Source of the DNA: Pseudomonas syringae pv. cilantro
Lineage (GTDB): Bacteria; Pseudomonadota; Gammaproteobacteria; Pseudomonadales; Pseudomonadaceae
Reading direction: 5' to 3'
Assembly (NCBI RefSeq): GCF_001293775.1
Contig: NZ_LGLN01000035.1
Span: 1-64,000, forward strand
DNA: 64,000 nucleotides
In this document: positions 47,488 through 55,786 of the stretch, in pieces
How the letters are laid out: every line of letters begins with the position of its first letter
Position numbering within the stretch: the first letter of the stretch is position 1
The notes under the pieces: model-generated
Database searches by the model: none
What the model saw: the letters and a program-made list of their open reading frames with translations, nothing else
What the model was told of the DNA's origin: nothing
Translations under genes and position numbers: made by a program

Positions 47488-47751
47488 CCAGAAACGTTAC
47501 TGCCAACCTTGAAATCAACGCGGCAGAAAGCCCGTACTGCGCAGCTCAATTTTCCGAGCCGTTGCAAGCGCACTAACGAGCTTGTTCTTTCGACTGCACG
47601 GGCTGCCTCGCCTGCTGACAATACCTTCGACAGCAGGTCAGGATATTCATTTGTCAGGCCACTTCATCACCACCTGCACCCTGCACGCCTTGCAAAGCCC
47701 GGTACGGCATGTGTAGCTTCCGATAACACATTTACAGCCAAAGGAGTGTTT

Positions 47752-49167
47752 ATGAAGTTCCTCCCTTTTGATTTTTCTGCAGCAGAATACTTGCGCCTGA
47801 ACCCCGATCTTGCCTCGACAGGCCTGCATCCAGCACAGCACTATCTGGATTACGGCCACGCCGAGGGGCGCAGATACCAGGATATTTCCGTAGAAAAAAA
47901 GCAATTGCTCAACCTCGGTATTTTTGATTCTGAATTTTATCTGAGCCAGTACCAGGACGTAGCAAACGCCGGCCTTGATCCGGTCGAGCACTTTCTGTCA
48001 AGCGGATGCGCCGAGGGCCGATGGGCCAGCCTTTTCTTCCGCTCCGACTGGTACATGGATTGCCATCCCGAGTCCAAATCACACCATAAGAACTGTCTGT
48101 TTCATTACTCGGAGACAGGCAGTCGCTTAGGGCATGAGCCAAACCCTTTCTTTGAACCTGAATATTATTCAACAAAATACAAGGATAAAATCGGCCTCGA
48201 AGAACCCTTGGCACATTTCATCAAGCACGGCCATGAGGGTTTGAATCCGTCGCCCAGGTTCGACGCCGCTGCTTACATAGAAGCTACAGACTGTTCTGGA
48301 AACCCACTGAAGCACTATCTGGAAACCGGCATGCAAGCCGGCGTTCCTCTGCAGCGGGCCGAACCTCTCCGATGGGATGAGAAAGTAGAATCAGCGACTC
48401 TGAATGTGCTTAAAACATCAGCACCCGCCGAACGCATTGCATTGCTGATCACGCACAGCGCTGATGGGCAGATAAAACCGCATGTAAACCACTACGCAAC
48501 AGAACTTGCCAGCGCCGGACTGTCGGTATTTTTGATAGTGGCCTCTGATGTCAGCGACGTGGTGATACCAGAAAACCTGGCGAGCGCCTGCTCGAACATT
48601 GCTACCAGGCAAAACACCGGGTTTGATTTTGCGGCATGGGCACACGTCATCAAAGCAAACAGCTGGATGCAGAACTGCAAAGAAATCACCCTGACCAATG
48701 ACAGCATCATCGGCCCTGTCGGAATTGGCGGGCCAGAGCTCATGAGAAAAATCCGCTCCAGCACTGCTGACGTCATCGGACTGGTTGAAAACATTGAACA
48801 TGCTCGACACCTGCAAAGCTTCTTTCTGGTGTTTCGCGAGAAAGCCATTCAGTCGACAGCATTCAAAGACTTCTGGTCAACGGTGATCAATCATAATGAC
48901 AAGAGCAAAGTCATTCGCGATTACGAAATAACCTTTACCAGCAGACTTCAAGCATCCGGGCTTGAGACGGACTGTATTTTCCAGGAAGCGGGAGAAAACA
49001 ATGCCACCATTTTCAAATGGGAAGAATTGCTGACCGAAGGGTTCCCCTTCCTGAAGTTTGAAGTGGTTAAAAACGCCATCCAGCAGAACCGGCAGCATAT
49101 AAAAGCAACGTTGAGCGCAGCTTCTTACGACACCTCGCTCATTCCCCAGCTCAACGAATACGAATAA
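47752..49167 (+). CDS. RgpF-like (rhamnan synthesis F) protein with N-terminal repeats
   Basis: 471 aa from ATG 47752 behind AAAGGAG. Residues 1-200 consist of about five repeats of some 40 residues with the pattern Y-x-NPD-x-ax-x-G-x-P-x-HY-x-x-G-x-x-EGR, for example LRLNPDLASTGLHPAQHYL and YLSQYQDVANAGLDPVEHFL. Residues 220-450 resemble the RgpF family (PF05045): IALLITHSADGQIKPHVNHY, NTGFDFAAWAHVIK and LTNDSIIGP. RgpF proteins take part in cell-surface polysaccharide assembly. Such repeats are often fused to glycosyltransferases. No other sugar genes are nearby, so this is an isolated islet. Its target polymer is unknown. Confidence 0.75.
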   Translation: MKFLPFDFSAAEYLRLNPDLASTGLHPAQHYLDYGHAEGRRYQDISVEKKQLLNLGIFDSEFYLSQYQDVANAGLDPVEHFLSSGCAEGRWASLFFRSDWYMDCHPESKSHHKNCLFHYSETGSRLGHEPNPFFEPEYYSTKYKDKIGLEEPLAHFIKHGHEGLNPSPRFDAAAYIEATDCSGNPLKHYLETGMQAGVPLQRAEPLRWDEKVESATLNVLKTSAPAERIALLITHSADGQIKPHVNHYATELASAGLSVFLIVASDVSDVVIPENLASACSNIATRQNTGFDFAAWAHVIKANSWMQNCKEITLTNDSIIGPVGIGGPELMRKIRSSTADVIGLVENIEHARHLQSFFLVFREKAIQSTAFKDFWSTVINHNDKSKVIRDYEITFTSRLQASGLETDCIFQEAGENNATIFKWEELLTEGFPFLKFEVVKNAIQQNRQHIKATLSAASYDTSLIPQLNEYE

Positions 49168-49296
49168 CGCCATGCGCTGGCCGAGGCACAGAACCTAATT
49201 GTGCCCGCGACCTGCGTCGGTCCAGCCAGAGTCGATACGTGACCGCGAAGAAATCCGACACAACAAAAAGCCCGCACGAGGCGCAATGCTGTTTAC

Positions 49297-49389
49297 TTAA
49301 GCGGAGCAGCCTTCGATAAAGTCCTTGGCCAAAGGGATTTCTCCCTTGCGGTAAGGGCTGATGGCTGCATTGGCGATGATGTGGGGCAT
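49297..49389 (-). pseudogene. short C-terminal gene fragment
   Basis: A 30-codon frame from ATG 49389 to TAA 49297 reads MPHIIANAAISPYRKGEIPL and continues AKDFIEGCSA. It looks protein-like but is too short to identify. It lies next to the break point of the IS4 transposase fragment and in a different frame. Probably the tail of a gene cut by the insertion or a later deletion. Confidence 0.3.
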
Positions 49390-49399
49390 TCATCAGGGC

Positions 49400-49642
49400 G
49401 GCACAGATATTGAGTCGGCGCGCGACCCAGACGATCGGCTCGCCTCTAGAAAGCGCCGTCCCGACAACTAACCAGAGCACCATGTCAGAGGGCAGGCGTC
49501 GATGCCGGATGGTCGCCTTCTCCGCCAAAGTTGCGGCAGCGCTGATCCACTCTTGCGGAATGTGATCAGTAAAGACGTCGAGGCGTGAGAGAGGCTGCTC
49601 AGCAAAGTCCAGGACAGCGCCTAAATCCTGAGCGACAGACAT
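49400..49642 (-). mobile_element. truncated IS4-family transposase (N-terminal fragment)
   Basis: From ATG 49642 the frame reads MSVAQDLGAVLDFAEQPLSR, then VFTDHIPQEWISAAATL and RHRRLPSDMVLWLVVGTALSRGEPIVWVARRLNIC. This is the N-terminal domain of IS4-family transposases (Nterm_IS4). After about 80 residues the similarity stops and the DDE catalytic domain is missing, so the element is dead. A strong hairpin stands immediately upstream of the start. I could not define the terminal inverted repeats. Confidence 0.7.
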
Positions 49643-49644
49643 AA

Positions 49645-49678
49645 AAAATCCGGAATCCATAATCAGATTCCGGATTTT
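49645..49678 (-). terminator. hairpin guarding the IS4 transposase start
   Basis: AAAATCCGGAATC at 49645-49657 pairs perfectly with GATTCCGGATTTT at 49666-49678. On the minus strand it runs directly into TTTTTT and then the transposase ATG at 49642. Such stems in IS elements block read-in transcription or translation. Confidence 0.7.
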
Positions 49679-50005
49679 CCTGCTGCCTGAGGATTAGTCA
49701 ACAACCCTTACGTGAACAGCGCTGCGCGCCAGGCGGGCTTCTCTTGGCTTTCGCGGTTCTCAGTGGAACCCGGCGAAAGTGTATCTGGTGCGGACGGAGG
49801 GAACCAAATTAACGTCCAAAACGCCTGCCTGGTGGGGGCTCAGCATAAAGATTCGAAGTCAATGTACTTTTTGCTGTACTGATTCAATCACGCTGGGTCA
49901 GATCCAGACTGATTTAACACGTTGAGCATCGTACATAACGATCTATCGGGGCGCTACCCGTCGCGGACATCAACCTTCCTCCGGGCTTTTTCATTCTGCC
50001 TACGC
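49679..50005. other. non-coding stretch between the IS remnant and the DUF1652-like gene
   Basis: About 330 bases with no open frame of note. It probably contains the outer end of the IS element and degraded sequence. No attachment site could be recognised because the other prophage end is outside the window. Confidence 0.4.
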
Positions 50006-50263
50006 TTACCGTCCTTTTGGATGCAGATAGAACGCTGAGCGCCGCAGCCTCACTTCCGCTTTCACCTCAAGTACAAGCCCGACAATATCGCGGATCGTAA
50101 CCAGTGCGGTCGTATCGATGCCCGTGAAGGTGAACTCTTCCGTCTCGGTGACCGGGTTGGATATCCGGATCGTCATCAAGCCTACCGAGACGAAATCGCA
50201 TACGCATTTCATCGGCAAAAAAGCAGCCTCAATGATAGGTCTCAGATCCATGTTTGAAGTCAT
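50006..50263 (-). CDS. DUF1652-like small protein
   Basis: 85 aa from ATG 50263, preceded by AAGGATGG. MDLRPIIEAAFLPMKCVCDF, then GLMTIRISNP and the Gly-Ile-Asp turn, follow the pattern of the short Pseudomonas DUF1652 proteins (family recalled from memory). Function unknown. It reads toward the IS remnant and is not obviously phage-derived, so it may mark host sequence at the prophage edge. Confidence 0.6.
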   Translation of the reverse strand: MTSNMDLRPIIEAAFLPMKCVCDFVSVGLMTIRISNPVTETEEFTFTGIDTTALVTIRDIVGLVLEVKAEVRLRRSAFYLHPKGR

Positions 50264-50446
50264 TCGGACCATCCTTGTCGCAGGCCAGGAGAATTCCTGA
50301 GACCTACATCTCGCGGAGTGTAGGCGGCAATTCACACTTTGCTGATGCAATCACCTGTTAGCTCTGAATTAACTAAATTATTCAAACCGTGTCCCCCCAA
50401 GTGGATCTATACCCCCTCATTTGCAGCCAGTTCAGCGTTGAGATAT

Positions 50447-50665
50447 TTACATGTCTCGCAATGTAAATATCAACTCGCCCCTAGGCGTCCGGCAAACCCC
50501 GTCTACAAATTTTCCGAGATAGCTCTCGTGCATTGAATAGACAGCGCCATTTCTGACTCTAAAGATCACAGCTCGATCCGACCTGATGACACCCTTGCTA
50601 TCCATCGTTCCCAGCCTAGTGTTGTGCTGGCCGTAAACGCAGAGTCTGACTTTGGTGACGTCCAT
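50447..50665 (-). CDS. small beta-repeat protein, possibly 4-fold beta-flower type
   Basis: 72 aa from ATG 50665. The sequence alternates short strands with Gly/Asp turns: RLCVYGQHNTRLGTMDSKG, AVIFRVRNGAVYSMHESYLG, FVDGVCRTPRGELIF. This resembles, from memory, the proteins named 4-fold beta flower in Pseudomonas. The ribosome binding site is modest (AAGAG). It could be a moron gene at the end of the prophage. Function unknown. Confidence 0.5.
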   Translation of the reverse strand: MDVTKVRLCVYGQHNTRLGTMDSKGVIRSDRAVIFRVRNGAVYSMHESYLGKFVDGVCRTPRGELIFTLRDM

Positions 50666-50867
50666 GTTCTCTTGCACCTTGATAGGGAGCCTTAACCATA
50701 GCGGGTTGCTGACACTCCGCTGCGCGCTCCGACAGGCGTGCATCTCATTCGTACAACGAGCGCCTGGATGCAGTAGCCCTATCCTTGGATGCTTCTACGC
50801 GGGTTACTACGGCAGCAAACCAGCGGCCAGCGTTTGAGCTGGAGCTATGGCGAGGCGCACCACTCTT

Positions 50868-52112
50868 CTACATTTTGCGAATCCCGAACTGCGAAACCTT
50901 CACGGTCGAGTTCTGCGCCACGCCCGCGGCCAAGTACAGGCCCATGCGTGAGGTGATGACCGTTTCTGTCAGATCAATGGTCCCGCGTTGCGTCTCGAGT
51001 TGCCCGGAGAAGCTGGCTGGCATCGTGAAGGGCTCCTGGTACTTATCCATAGAGCGATAGTAGAACGTAGTCGAGGCACCGCTGACCGGCTTGGTGATGG
51101 TCAGCTCTGCCTCCCAGGCCAGTATGCCGCGCGACGCACCGACGATATCCACTGCCGACACCATTTCGATGACGTCACCGGCCGTCAGGTTGGTCTGCAC
51201 GACGTTGGCCGAGGGCTGCACGTAGATGTAGCCGCCCGCTGCTGCCATGCTGCCGCCCAGCTCGATGCACTGCGCCTCACCATAGGCGGCGGGCTCCTTG
51301 TACCACCGCGTGGTGATGCCGGCCAAACCAGAGCCGACAGCCTTGTAGGCGTCCGCCAACACAGACCCGGCCACGGCGTTTACGCCAGCCGGTAGCGTGC
51401 CGCCGGTGCCCGCCAGCAACGGATTGGCGTTGAGACAGCCGAACGGGCGAATGGCTGAATAGATGTCGCCGGCGTCTGTCGGCAGCGGGATGCCGGGGAA
51501 TTCGAAGTTGGCGGTGATGATCGGCACGACTCGCGAACTGATGAATTCCGCACCCAGGAGGTTCGGGTGCAGGCCTTCCACGGTCATGGTCTCGGTGAAG
51601 CCATCCCAGATGTTCACGACCGGCACGAACTGACTGACGTAGCTCAGCACCCAGTCTTTGTAGGCGACCGCATCGGCCAGCGCCCGCCCGGCCAGTGCCC
51701 TGCCCCCGAAGCGCGGCGTGCCGGTGCCGACGATCAGATACTTGCCGGGCGTGTTCAGGAACGCGGTGACGATTTTCATGACGTTGGCTTTGGTGTCCGC
51801 CAGCGACATACCAGCCGTGGTGCTATCGTTGGTGCGGGACAGCAGCAGCCAGAGGTCGGCCGTGGACGAAGCAATACAGGCCGGCAGCCGGGCGAGAAAC
51901 TGCCCCGTGTGGTCGCCGACCTTGCCTTGGTTGCCGACGTAGCTCGGGAACAGACCGGTGCGCGCCGCGATCCATGCCGCGTAGCCATAGGCCTCGGTGC
52001 CGAACGCCGTCGCGGCGATGGTATGGCAATTGCCCGAGAAGCTGTCGCCGAGCAAACCGAGGCCACGGCGGATCGGCTGGCGGCGCGGGATTGGGTTGAC
52101 CTGCAGGCTCAT
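50868..52112 (-). CDS. phage-associated SGNH/GDSL hydrolase
   Basis: 414 aa. The N-terminal half is an SGNH hydrolase: nucleophile Ser24 in GLLGDSFSGN, a block III-like RTND around Asn95, and the catalytic His182 in VEGLHPNLLG. The usual Asp three before the His is Glu179. The C-terminal half (about 200-414) is beta-rich with YYRSMDKYQEPF and resembles a carbohydrate- or fibre-like domain. Such enzymes at the end of tail operons deacetylate surface polysaccharide or LPS. The start overlaps the preceding small gene (ATGA). Its distance from the fibre gene leaves open whether it is part of the virion. Confidence 0.75.
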   Translation of the reverse strand: MSLQVNPIPRRQPIRRGLGLLGDSFSGNCHTIAATAFGTEAYGYAAWIAARTGLFPSYVGNQGKVGDHTGQFLARLPACIASSTADLWLLLSRTNDSTTAGMSLADTKANVMKIVTAFLNTPGKYLIVGTGTPRFGGRALAGRALADAVAYKDWVLSYVSQFVPVVNIWDGFTETMTVEGLHPNLLGAEFISSRVVPIITANFEFPGIPLPTDAGDIYSAIRPFGCLNANPLLAGTGGTLPAGVNAVAGSVLADAYKAVGSGLAGITTRWYKEPAAYGEAQCIELGGSMAAAGGYIYVQPSANVVQTNLTAGDVIEMVSAVDIVGASRGILAWEAELTITKPVSGASTTFYYRSMDKYQEPFTMPASFSGQLETQRGTIDLTETVITSRMGLYLAAGVAQNSTVKVSQFGIRKM

Positions 52113-52327
52113 GCATACACCTCAAATGCAGCGCCAGCAGTGGGCACGATACGGATGGTCGCCGGCGGAAAGCTCAGCTGGTAGGCACCGTCTTTCCAGA
52201 GCGTGTCAGTGGTGATCCAGTTATCACCGGCTTGGATCTGGACCGCCACCGATCCGCCGTTCGCCTTCACTGCCAACGTAACCTTCATGGTGCGGTCGTA
52301 GGTTTCTTGCTTCGTCACTGTCTGCAC
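52109..52327 (-). CDS. small phage protein of unknown function
   Basis: 72 aa from a GTG at 52327 preceded by GGGGA. Beta-rich (KVTLAVKANGGSVAVQIQAG) with an aromatic C-terminus. It overlaps the SGNH hydrolase start by four bases, so the two are translationally coupled. It may be a chaperone or linker for that protein. No family recognised. Confidence 0.6.
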   Translation of the reverse strand: MQTVTKQETYDRTMKVTLAVKANGGSVAVQIQAGDNWITTDTLWKDGAYQLSFPPATIRIVPTAGAAFEVYA

Positions 52328-52382
52328 TGCATTCCCCAGCGGCCTATGGCCTGAAATGGATTGGTCGAGTGGAACACGCTGT

Positions 52383-52928
52383 TTACGCCAGCACCTTCAA
52401 TGCTCGGGCGTACAGCTCCTGCCGATCAGCCAAGCCATTCGTGCCGCCGTTGATTTTTCGAGTGATTTGGAGAAGGTCGCCCTTGTCCGCCAGCGTGTTG
52501 AGCGCGGCCCGGTGCCAGAACCATGCCGCCGACATTGCGGCGTTCTCCGGCAGCTCGAGCAATTCGGGATGGTTGATGAGGTCCAGCCCCAGCGCCTCGC
52601 CGCACGCCTCGTAATTGTCTCGGCCCGTCACCTGAATCAGGCCACGCCCACGGTAGAGCTGGCCGTCGCCGTCGGCTTCTGGCGTGTTGCCAAGGCGCTC
52701 GGCCAGCTTGCCGGTGTCGTACTTCGACAGGTAGGCGCTGCCGCCCAGCTCGCGCACGTAACGCAGCTGGCCTGACTCGTGGCCGACCTGGGCAATGAAG
52801 GCCGCGATGCGCAGCGGGGTCACGATCTGGTGCTTGCTCATCGCCGTGTTCAGAACAGGTGCAAAAATGCCGGCTTTCTGGCCGGCGTTCGGGAGGATCT
52901 GCAGCAGCTGCTGCGCGGTGATCGGCAT
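52383..52928 (-). CDS. glycoside hydrolase family 19 endolysin
   Basis: 181 aa from ATG 52928 behind GGAG. The GH19 chitinase-like fold is shown by FIAQVGHESGQLRYV with catalytic Glu51, LYRGRGLIQVTGRDNYEACG, and AAWFWHRAALNTLADKG. Phage enzymes of this type cleave the glycan strands of peptidoglycan and lyse the host. No signal peptide is present, so a holin is needed; none is recognisable in the window. It stands behind a terminator-like hairpin. Confidence 0.9.
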   Translation of the reverse strand: MPITAQQLLQILPNAGQKAGIFAPVLNTAMSKHQIVTPLRIAAFIAQVGHESGQLRYVRELGGSAYLSKYDTGKLAERLGNTPEADGDGQLYRGRGLIQVTGRDNYEACGEALGLDLINHPELLELPENAAMSAAWFWHRAALNTLADKGDLLQITRKINGGTNGLADRQELYARALKVLA

Positions 52929-52943
52929 TTGGGTTTCTCCAGA

Positions 52944-52969
52944 CAAAAAAATACCCGCTCGATGGCGGG
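52944..52969 (-). terminator. intrinsic-terminator-like hairpin just before the endolysin gene
   Basis: CCCGC at 52954-52958 and GCGGG at 52965-52969 with a six-base loop. On the minus strand TATTTTTTTG follows, then the GGAG of the endolysin within 20 bases. Confidence 0.75.
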
Positions 52970-52988
52970 CCTCTTTGATTCTTTCCAG

Positions 52989-53267
52989 TCAGACAGGCAT
53001 GACCGGCCAATCGATTACGTCGAAATAGCCGGGTTGGGCCGGAATCCTGTTCAGGGCAATTCGGTATTTCTTCCACTTGGTCAGCGCCGCAGCCTCTTCT
53101 GGCGTTGCATCGTCGATGTCTGCCGCGTCTTGAAGCGGCGCAATCGTGTAGTCGGCGATCTTTCTAAGTTGGGCGACCTCGGCCACCACATTTGCAAGGC
53201 GTTGCTTAATGGCCTGCTCCTGCTTCATCTCTTTGGTGATCAATTTTGACCAGTCGATGTTACTCAT
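52989..53267 (-). CDS. tail fibre assembly chaperone-like protein
   Basis: 92 aa from ATG 53267 behind AAGGTGG. The C-terminal motif LTKWKKYRIALNRIPAQPGY is the mark of the Caudo_TAP tail fibre assembly family, which helps fibres trimerise. It overlaps the preceding small gene by eight bases and follows the fibre gene by one gene, the normal order. Confidence 0.85.
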   Translation of the reverse strand: MSNIDWSKLITKEMKQEQAIKQRLANVVAEVAQLRKIADYTIAPLQDAADIDDATPEEAAALTKWKKYRIALNRIPAQPGYFDVIDWPVMPV

Positions 53268-53625
53268 GATCGCCACCTTGGGATTCGGCTTGCTCTTCTC
53301 CCTCTCGCATTGCAACGACGGGAAGAGGCTTTGGCAGGCTTACAGGGCCGTCAGGAACATTTTCCAGAGGGACAGGAAATGCCTGCTCCTGACTGTAGTT
53401 GTAAGGTATTGGAAGCGTAAGAGTCAGTACAATCTCACCGTCGATCATGTCCACATATTCCCCACCTGCTAGCCATTTAGAATCAATGGCGGTGGTCGGA
53501 AGACTTTCCCCATCAAGCATGCGCCCGAAGTCGAAAACCTCACCATTTATCAATAAAGATTTACCGTATTTTTCGACAGAAATTTCTTCGTTATCTATTC
53601 GGACTGGAGAAAGATTTATAATCAT
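53260..53625 (-). CDS. phage protein of unknown function beside the fibre gene
   Basis: 121 aa from ATG 53625, which shares its A with the TAA of the fibre gene (TAATG). The N-terminal part is beta-rich (EEISVEKYGKSLLINGEVFD) and the C-terminus is charged. Such proteins between fibre and assembly chaperone are common in Pseudomonas prophages. No specific role known. Confidence 0.7.
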   Translation of the reverse strand: MIINLSPVRIDNEEISVEKYGKSLLINGEVFDFGRMLDGESLPTTAIDSKWLAGGEYVDMIDGEIVLTLTLPIPYNYSQEQAFPVPLENVPDGPVSLPKPLPVVAMREGEEQAESQGGDHE

Positions 53626-54788
53626 TAGAACCACCTTCCGACTGCAACATACTCAACTGCAACTTGCTGTGCAGTACGCGATATTTGTGTGAATACATAT
53701 CCTGCGGTCCACTGCGTTGCTGATAGCACTAGTCCGGTCCCTGCAAACCATCCCTCTCCAGACTCTAAAGCTGCCGTGATGCTCACAGCGGGCGCAGTAG
53801 AGAATGGCATAGGAAACGTTCGTGCTGGCTCGGCAGAGGAAAAAAACAAGGTTCCAGTAGAGTTCCCAAGAGTTTTTACGGTTCTGGTTTTAAATGTGCA
53901 TATTTGCGTGCCATCTGCATAGCGAGTGTACTCGCCGTTTGTGTTTGAGCCTCGCTCAATTATTGCTCCGGTTGGAATCCCACTAGCCTGCCCAACAGTA
54001 CCTACGGCTGGCATTGTGGCCGAATTTGAAAGTTGCAACCCCTGCCGCGCAGTAGCCGGACTATTTCCGCCAGTTCCGCCAGATGCGATCGCGATCGGCG
54101 AGGCCGTTACTGATAGTGACGGAACAGTCAGCAATCCTTCGTAGGAGTACGACATTGACGGACCGCTAGCTGAATTATTTGCATTAACTGAGCGCCAATT
54201 AAAACCACCTATACCACCACCCTTGTTAACTATGAAGTGACCCTCGCCCAGAGTGCTGGCGTTCCATCCTGCGTACATGCCCTGAACACTGTAAAGGGCT
54301 GCGGCCTGCTGAACACCTACCTCTGAAAATACCGCTCGACCGTCAGTGCGGCCTGTGCCGCCCTTCGCGACCGGGACCGTGTTCTCAACGGACACCGAGC
54401 CCAGGCCGAGCCCAGTACGCGCATCCGCTTGGTTAGCTCCGCCAGTGCCGCCCTTATTCACCGGCAGAGTATCGTAGTTGCCGGTCGTTCCAAGCGCCGC
54501 AAGGGTTGTACCCCAGCGCTGATTTACAGTATTGAAAACATCTGTCAGCGCCTTTGGATAACCCTGGACAGGCTCAATGAAATAGGCAGCGCCACTGACA
54601 GTTGCTCCCGCATAAGGAGGGATAATTGCCAGCACGGTTTCGTTGATGATGTTGAAAACTTCGTAACGCCGGCCGTCCGGTCCGTTGAAAGCATCACCTA
54701 TTCTGGAAGAAGTGAACGTTGTGCCAGTACCAGTCACAGTCGTTGAATTCTGGGTGACAGCTACTGTGCCATTTCTCAACCAAGGCAT
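53625..54788 (-). CDS. tail fibre protein
   Basis: 387 aa from ATG 54788 behind TTGGAG. The N-terminal attachment part begins PWLRNGTVAVTQNSTTVTGTG. Three KGGTG-type repeats follow (LPVNKGGTGGANQADARTGL, VPVAKGGTGRTDGRA, IASGGTGGNSPATARQGLQL), typical of fibre shafts. The C-terminal receptor-binding part contains NGEYTRYADGTQICTFKTRT. The fibre is much shorter than long side fibres, which suggests that J carries part of host recognition. Confidence 0.85.
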   Translation of the reverse strand: MPWLRNGTVAVTQNSTTVTGTGTTFTSSRIGDAFNGPDGRRYEVFNIINETVLAIIPPYAGATVSGAAYFIEPVQGYPKALTDVFNTVNQRWGTTLAALGTTGNYDTLPVNKGGTGGANQADARTGLGLGSVSVENTVPVAKGGTGRTDGRAVFSEVGVQQAAALYSVQGMYAGWNASTLGEGHFIVNKGGGIGGFNWRSVNANNSASGPSMSYSYEGLLTVPSLSVTASPIAIASGGTGGNSPATARQGLQLSNSATMPAVGTVGQASGIPTGAIIERGSNTNGEYTRYADGTQICTFKTRTVKTLGNSTGTLFFSSAEPARTFPMPFSTAPAVSITAALESGEGWFAGTGLVLSATQWTAGYVFTQISRTAQQVAVEYVAVGRWF

Positions 54789-54803
54789 TGTTAGCTCCAA
54801 TAA

Positions 54804-55463
54804 TTATGCGGCTATTTTAGCGAAGAAGGCAGGATGCTTAAACGCAATAGGATTACTGAGGGCGGTCGTAGTGAACCACAGTTTAGACGCAGCAAAGTCG
54901 TAGCGTATGCCACAAGTCCTTCCAATGTTGTCGCCGGAAAGCATTCGCATGTAGCCGTTATTTATCATTAGAAAATCGCCAGCACCGTAATTCAGCGGGG
55001 AGGAATACCAGTTGGTAGCGAAACCTTGCTCGTCATAAGTTGATTTCTCATATGTCCAGTTCTGTAAAAACCTGGTAAACACAGCGGCAGTTGTTCCTGT
55101 GTCAAAAATCAACTTTCCCTCTGCATTCCATATCCTAGCCCCATAACCAGAAGATGGAATTGCCGCAAAACCACCTATGAAATATGAACCTAAAGGGGCG
55201 TAGTTCAGAGGTCCAATAATCGTTATGCTAGTCCAGTTTCCAGGCGAGCCAGCAATTGAACAGCCAACTACAACCACCCCGTTATTATTGTCTGGCCTAA
55301 GAAATATTAGCGGAGGTTCTTGTGTGATTATGACAGGACTTATCGTAATTGTTACCTTATTTGACGAAGCTGCGTATCTGCCGGACTGAAGAACGCTAAG
55401 CCTGGAAAACTCAGAGTCTAAAGAAACCACACCTGAGTCGTTAGTGATTTGCATGCCGTACAT
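54804..55463 (-). CDS. tail-tip associated protein with RIW motif
   Basis: 219 aa from ATG 55463 in a TAATG junction. It is beta-rich and carries GYGARIWNAEGKLIFDTGTT, which matches the block in the preceding small protein. No enzyme motif. Likely a tip or fibre accessory protein that varies among related prophages. Base use is more AT-rich than that of the J gene. Confidence 0.65.
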   Translation of the reverse strand: MYGMQITNDSGVVSLDSEFSRLSVLQSGRYAASSNKVTITISPVIITQEPPLIFLRPDNNNGVVVVGCSIAGSPGNWTSITIIGPLNYAPLGSYFIGGFAAIPSSGYGARIWNAEGKLIFDTGTTAAVFTRFLQNWTYEKSTYDEQGFATNWYSSPLNYGAGDFLMINNGYMRMLSGDNIGRTCGIRYDFAASKLWFTTTALSNPIAFKHPAFFAKIAA

Positions 55464-55786
55464 TAGTACCACCTCAACACAATCAGTCTCATATTGCTGC
55501 GAGAAAACTTTATTCCAGCATATCCGTTTATAAAATTTCTTACAGTCACAACGCCATTGATTATTTCTGCCTCAAGCTGCCTATCGTTATCGCCTACCGC
55601 CCCGATAGGTATCAGAAGCGCTACCGAATTCTCTGGCGTACAGCCAGGAATTGCGTACTCCTGGCTTGATTTATCAGTCGCGGTAGTAAATGAAACCACC
55701 ATGGAAAGTACCGACCTCCAAGTAGACGTGCTTGTGTCGAACCGTAATTCGCCATTTCCCCCCCATATACGAACTCCATAACTCAT
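55463..55786 (-). CDS. small tail-tip protein with RIW motif
   Basis: 107 aa from ATG 55786, which lies in an ATGA overlap with the J stop. It begins MSYGVRIWGGNGELRFDTST, a block seen again in the next protein and weakly at the J C-terminus. Probably a tip or fibre-base component. Function not established. Confidence 0.65.
   Translation of the reverse strand: MSYGVRIWGGNGELRFDTSTSTWRSVLSMVVSFTTATDKSSQEYAIPGCTPENSVALLIPIGAVGDNDRQLEAEIINGVVTVRNFINGYAGIKFSRSNMRLIVLRWY

Noticed and set aside
49741..49820. hrp box (GGAACC-N16-CCAC) for a type III effector
   Set aside because: GGAACC occurs twice but no CCAC follows at the right spacing.
50006..50867. Prophage attachment site in this interval
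   Set aside because: The other end of the prophage is outside the window, so no direct repeat could be matched.
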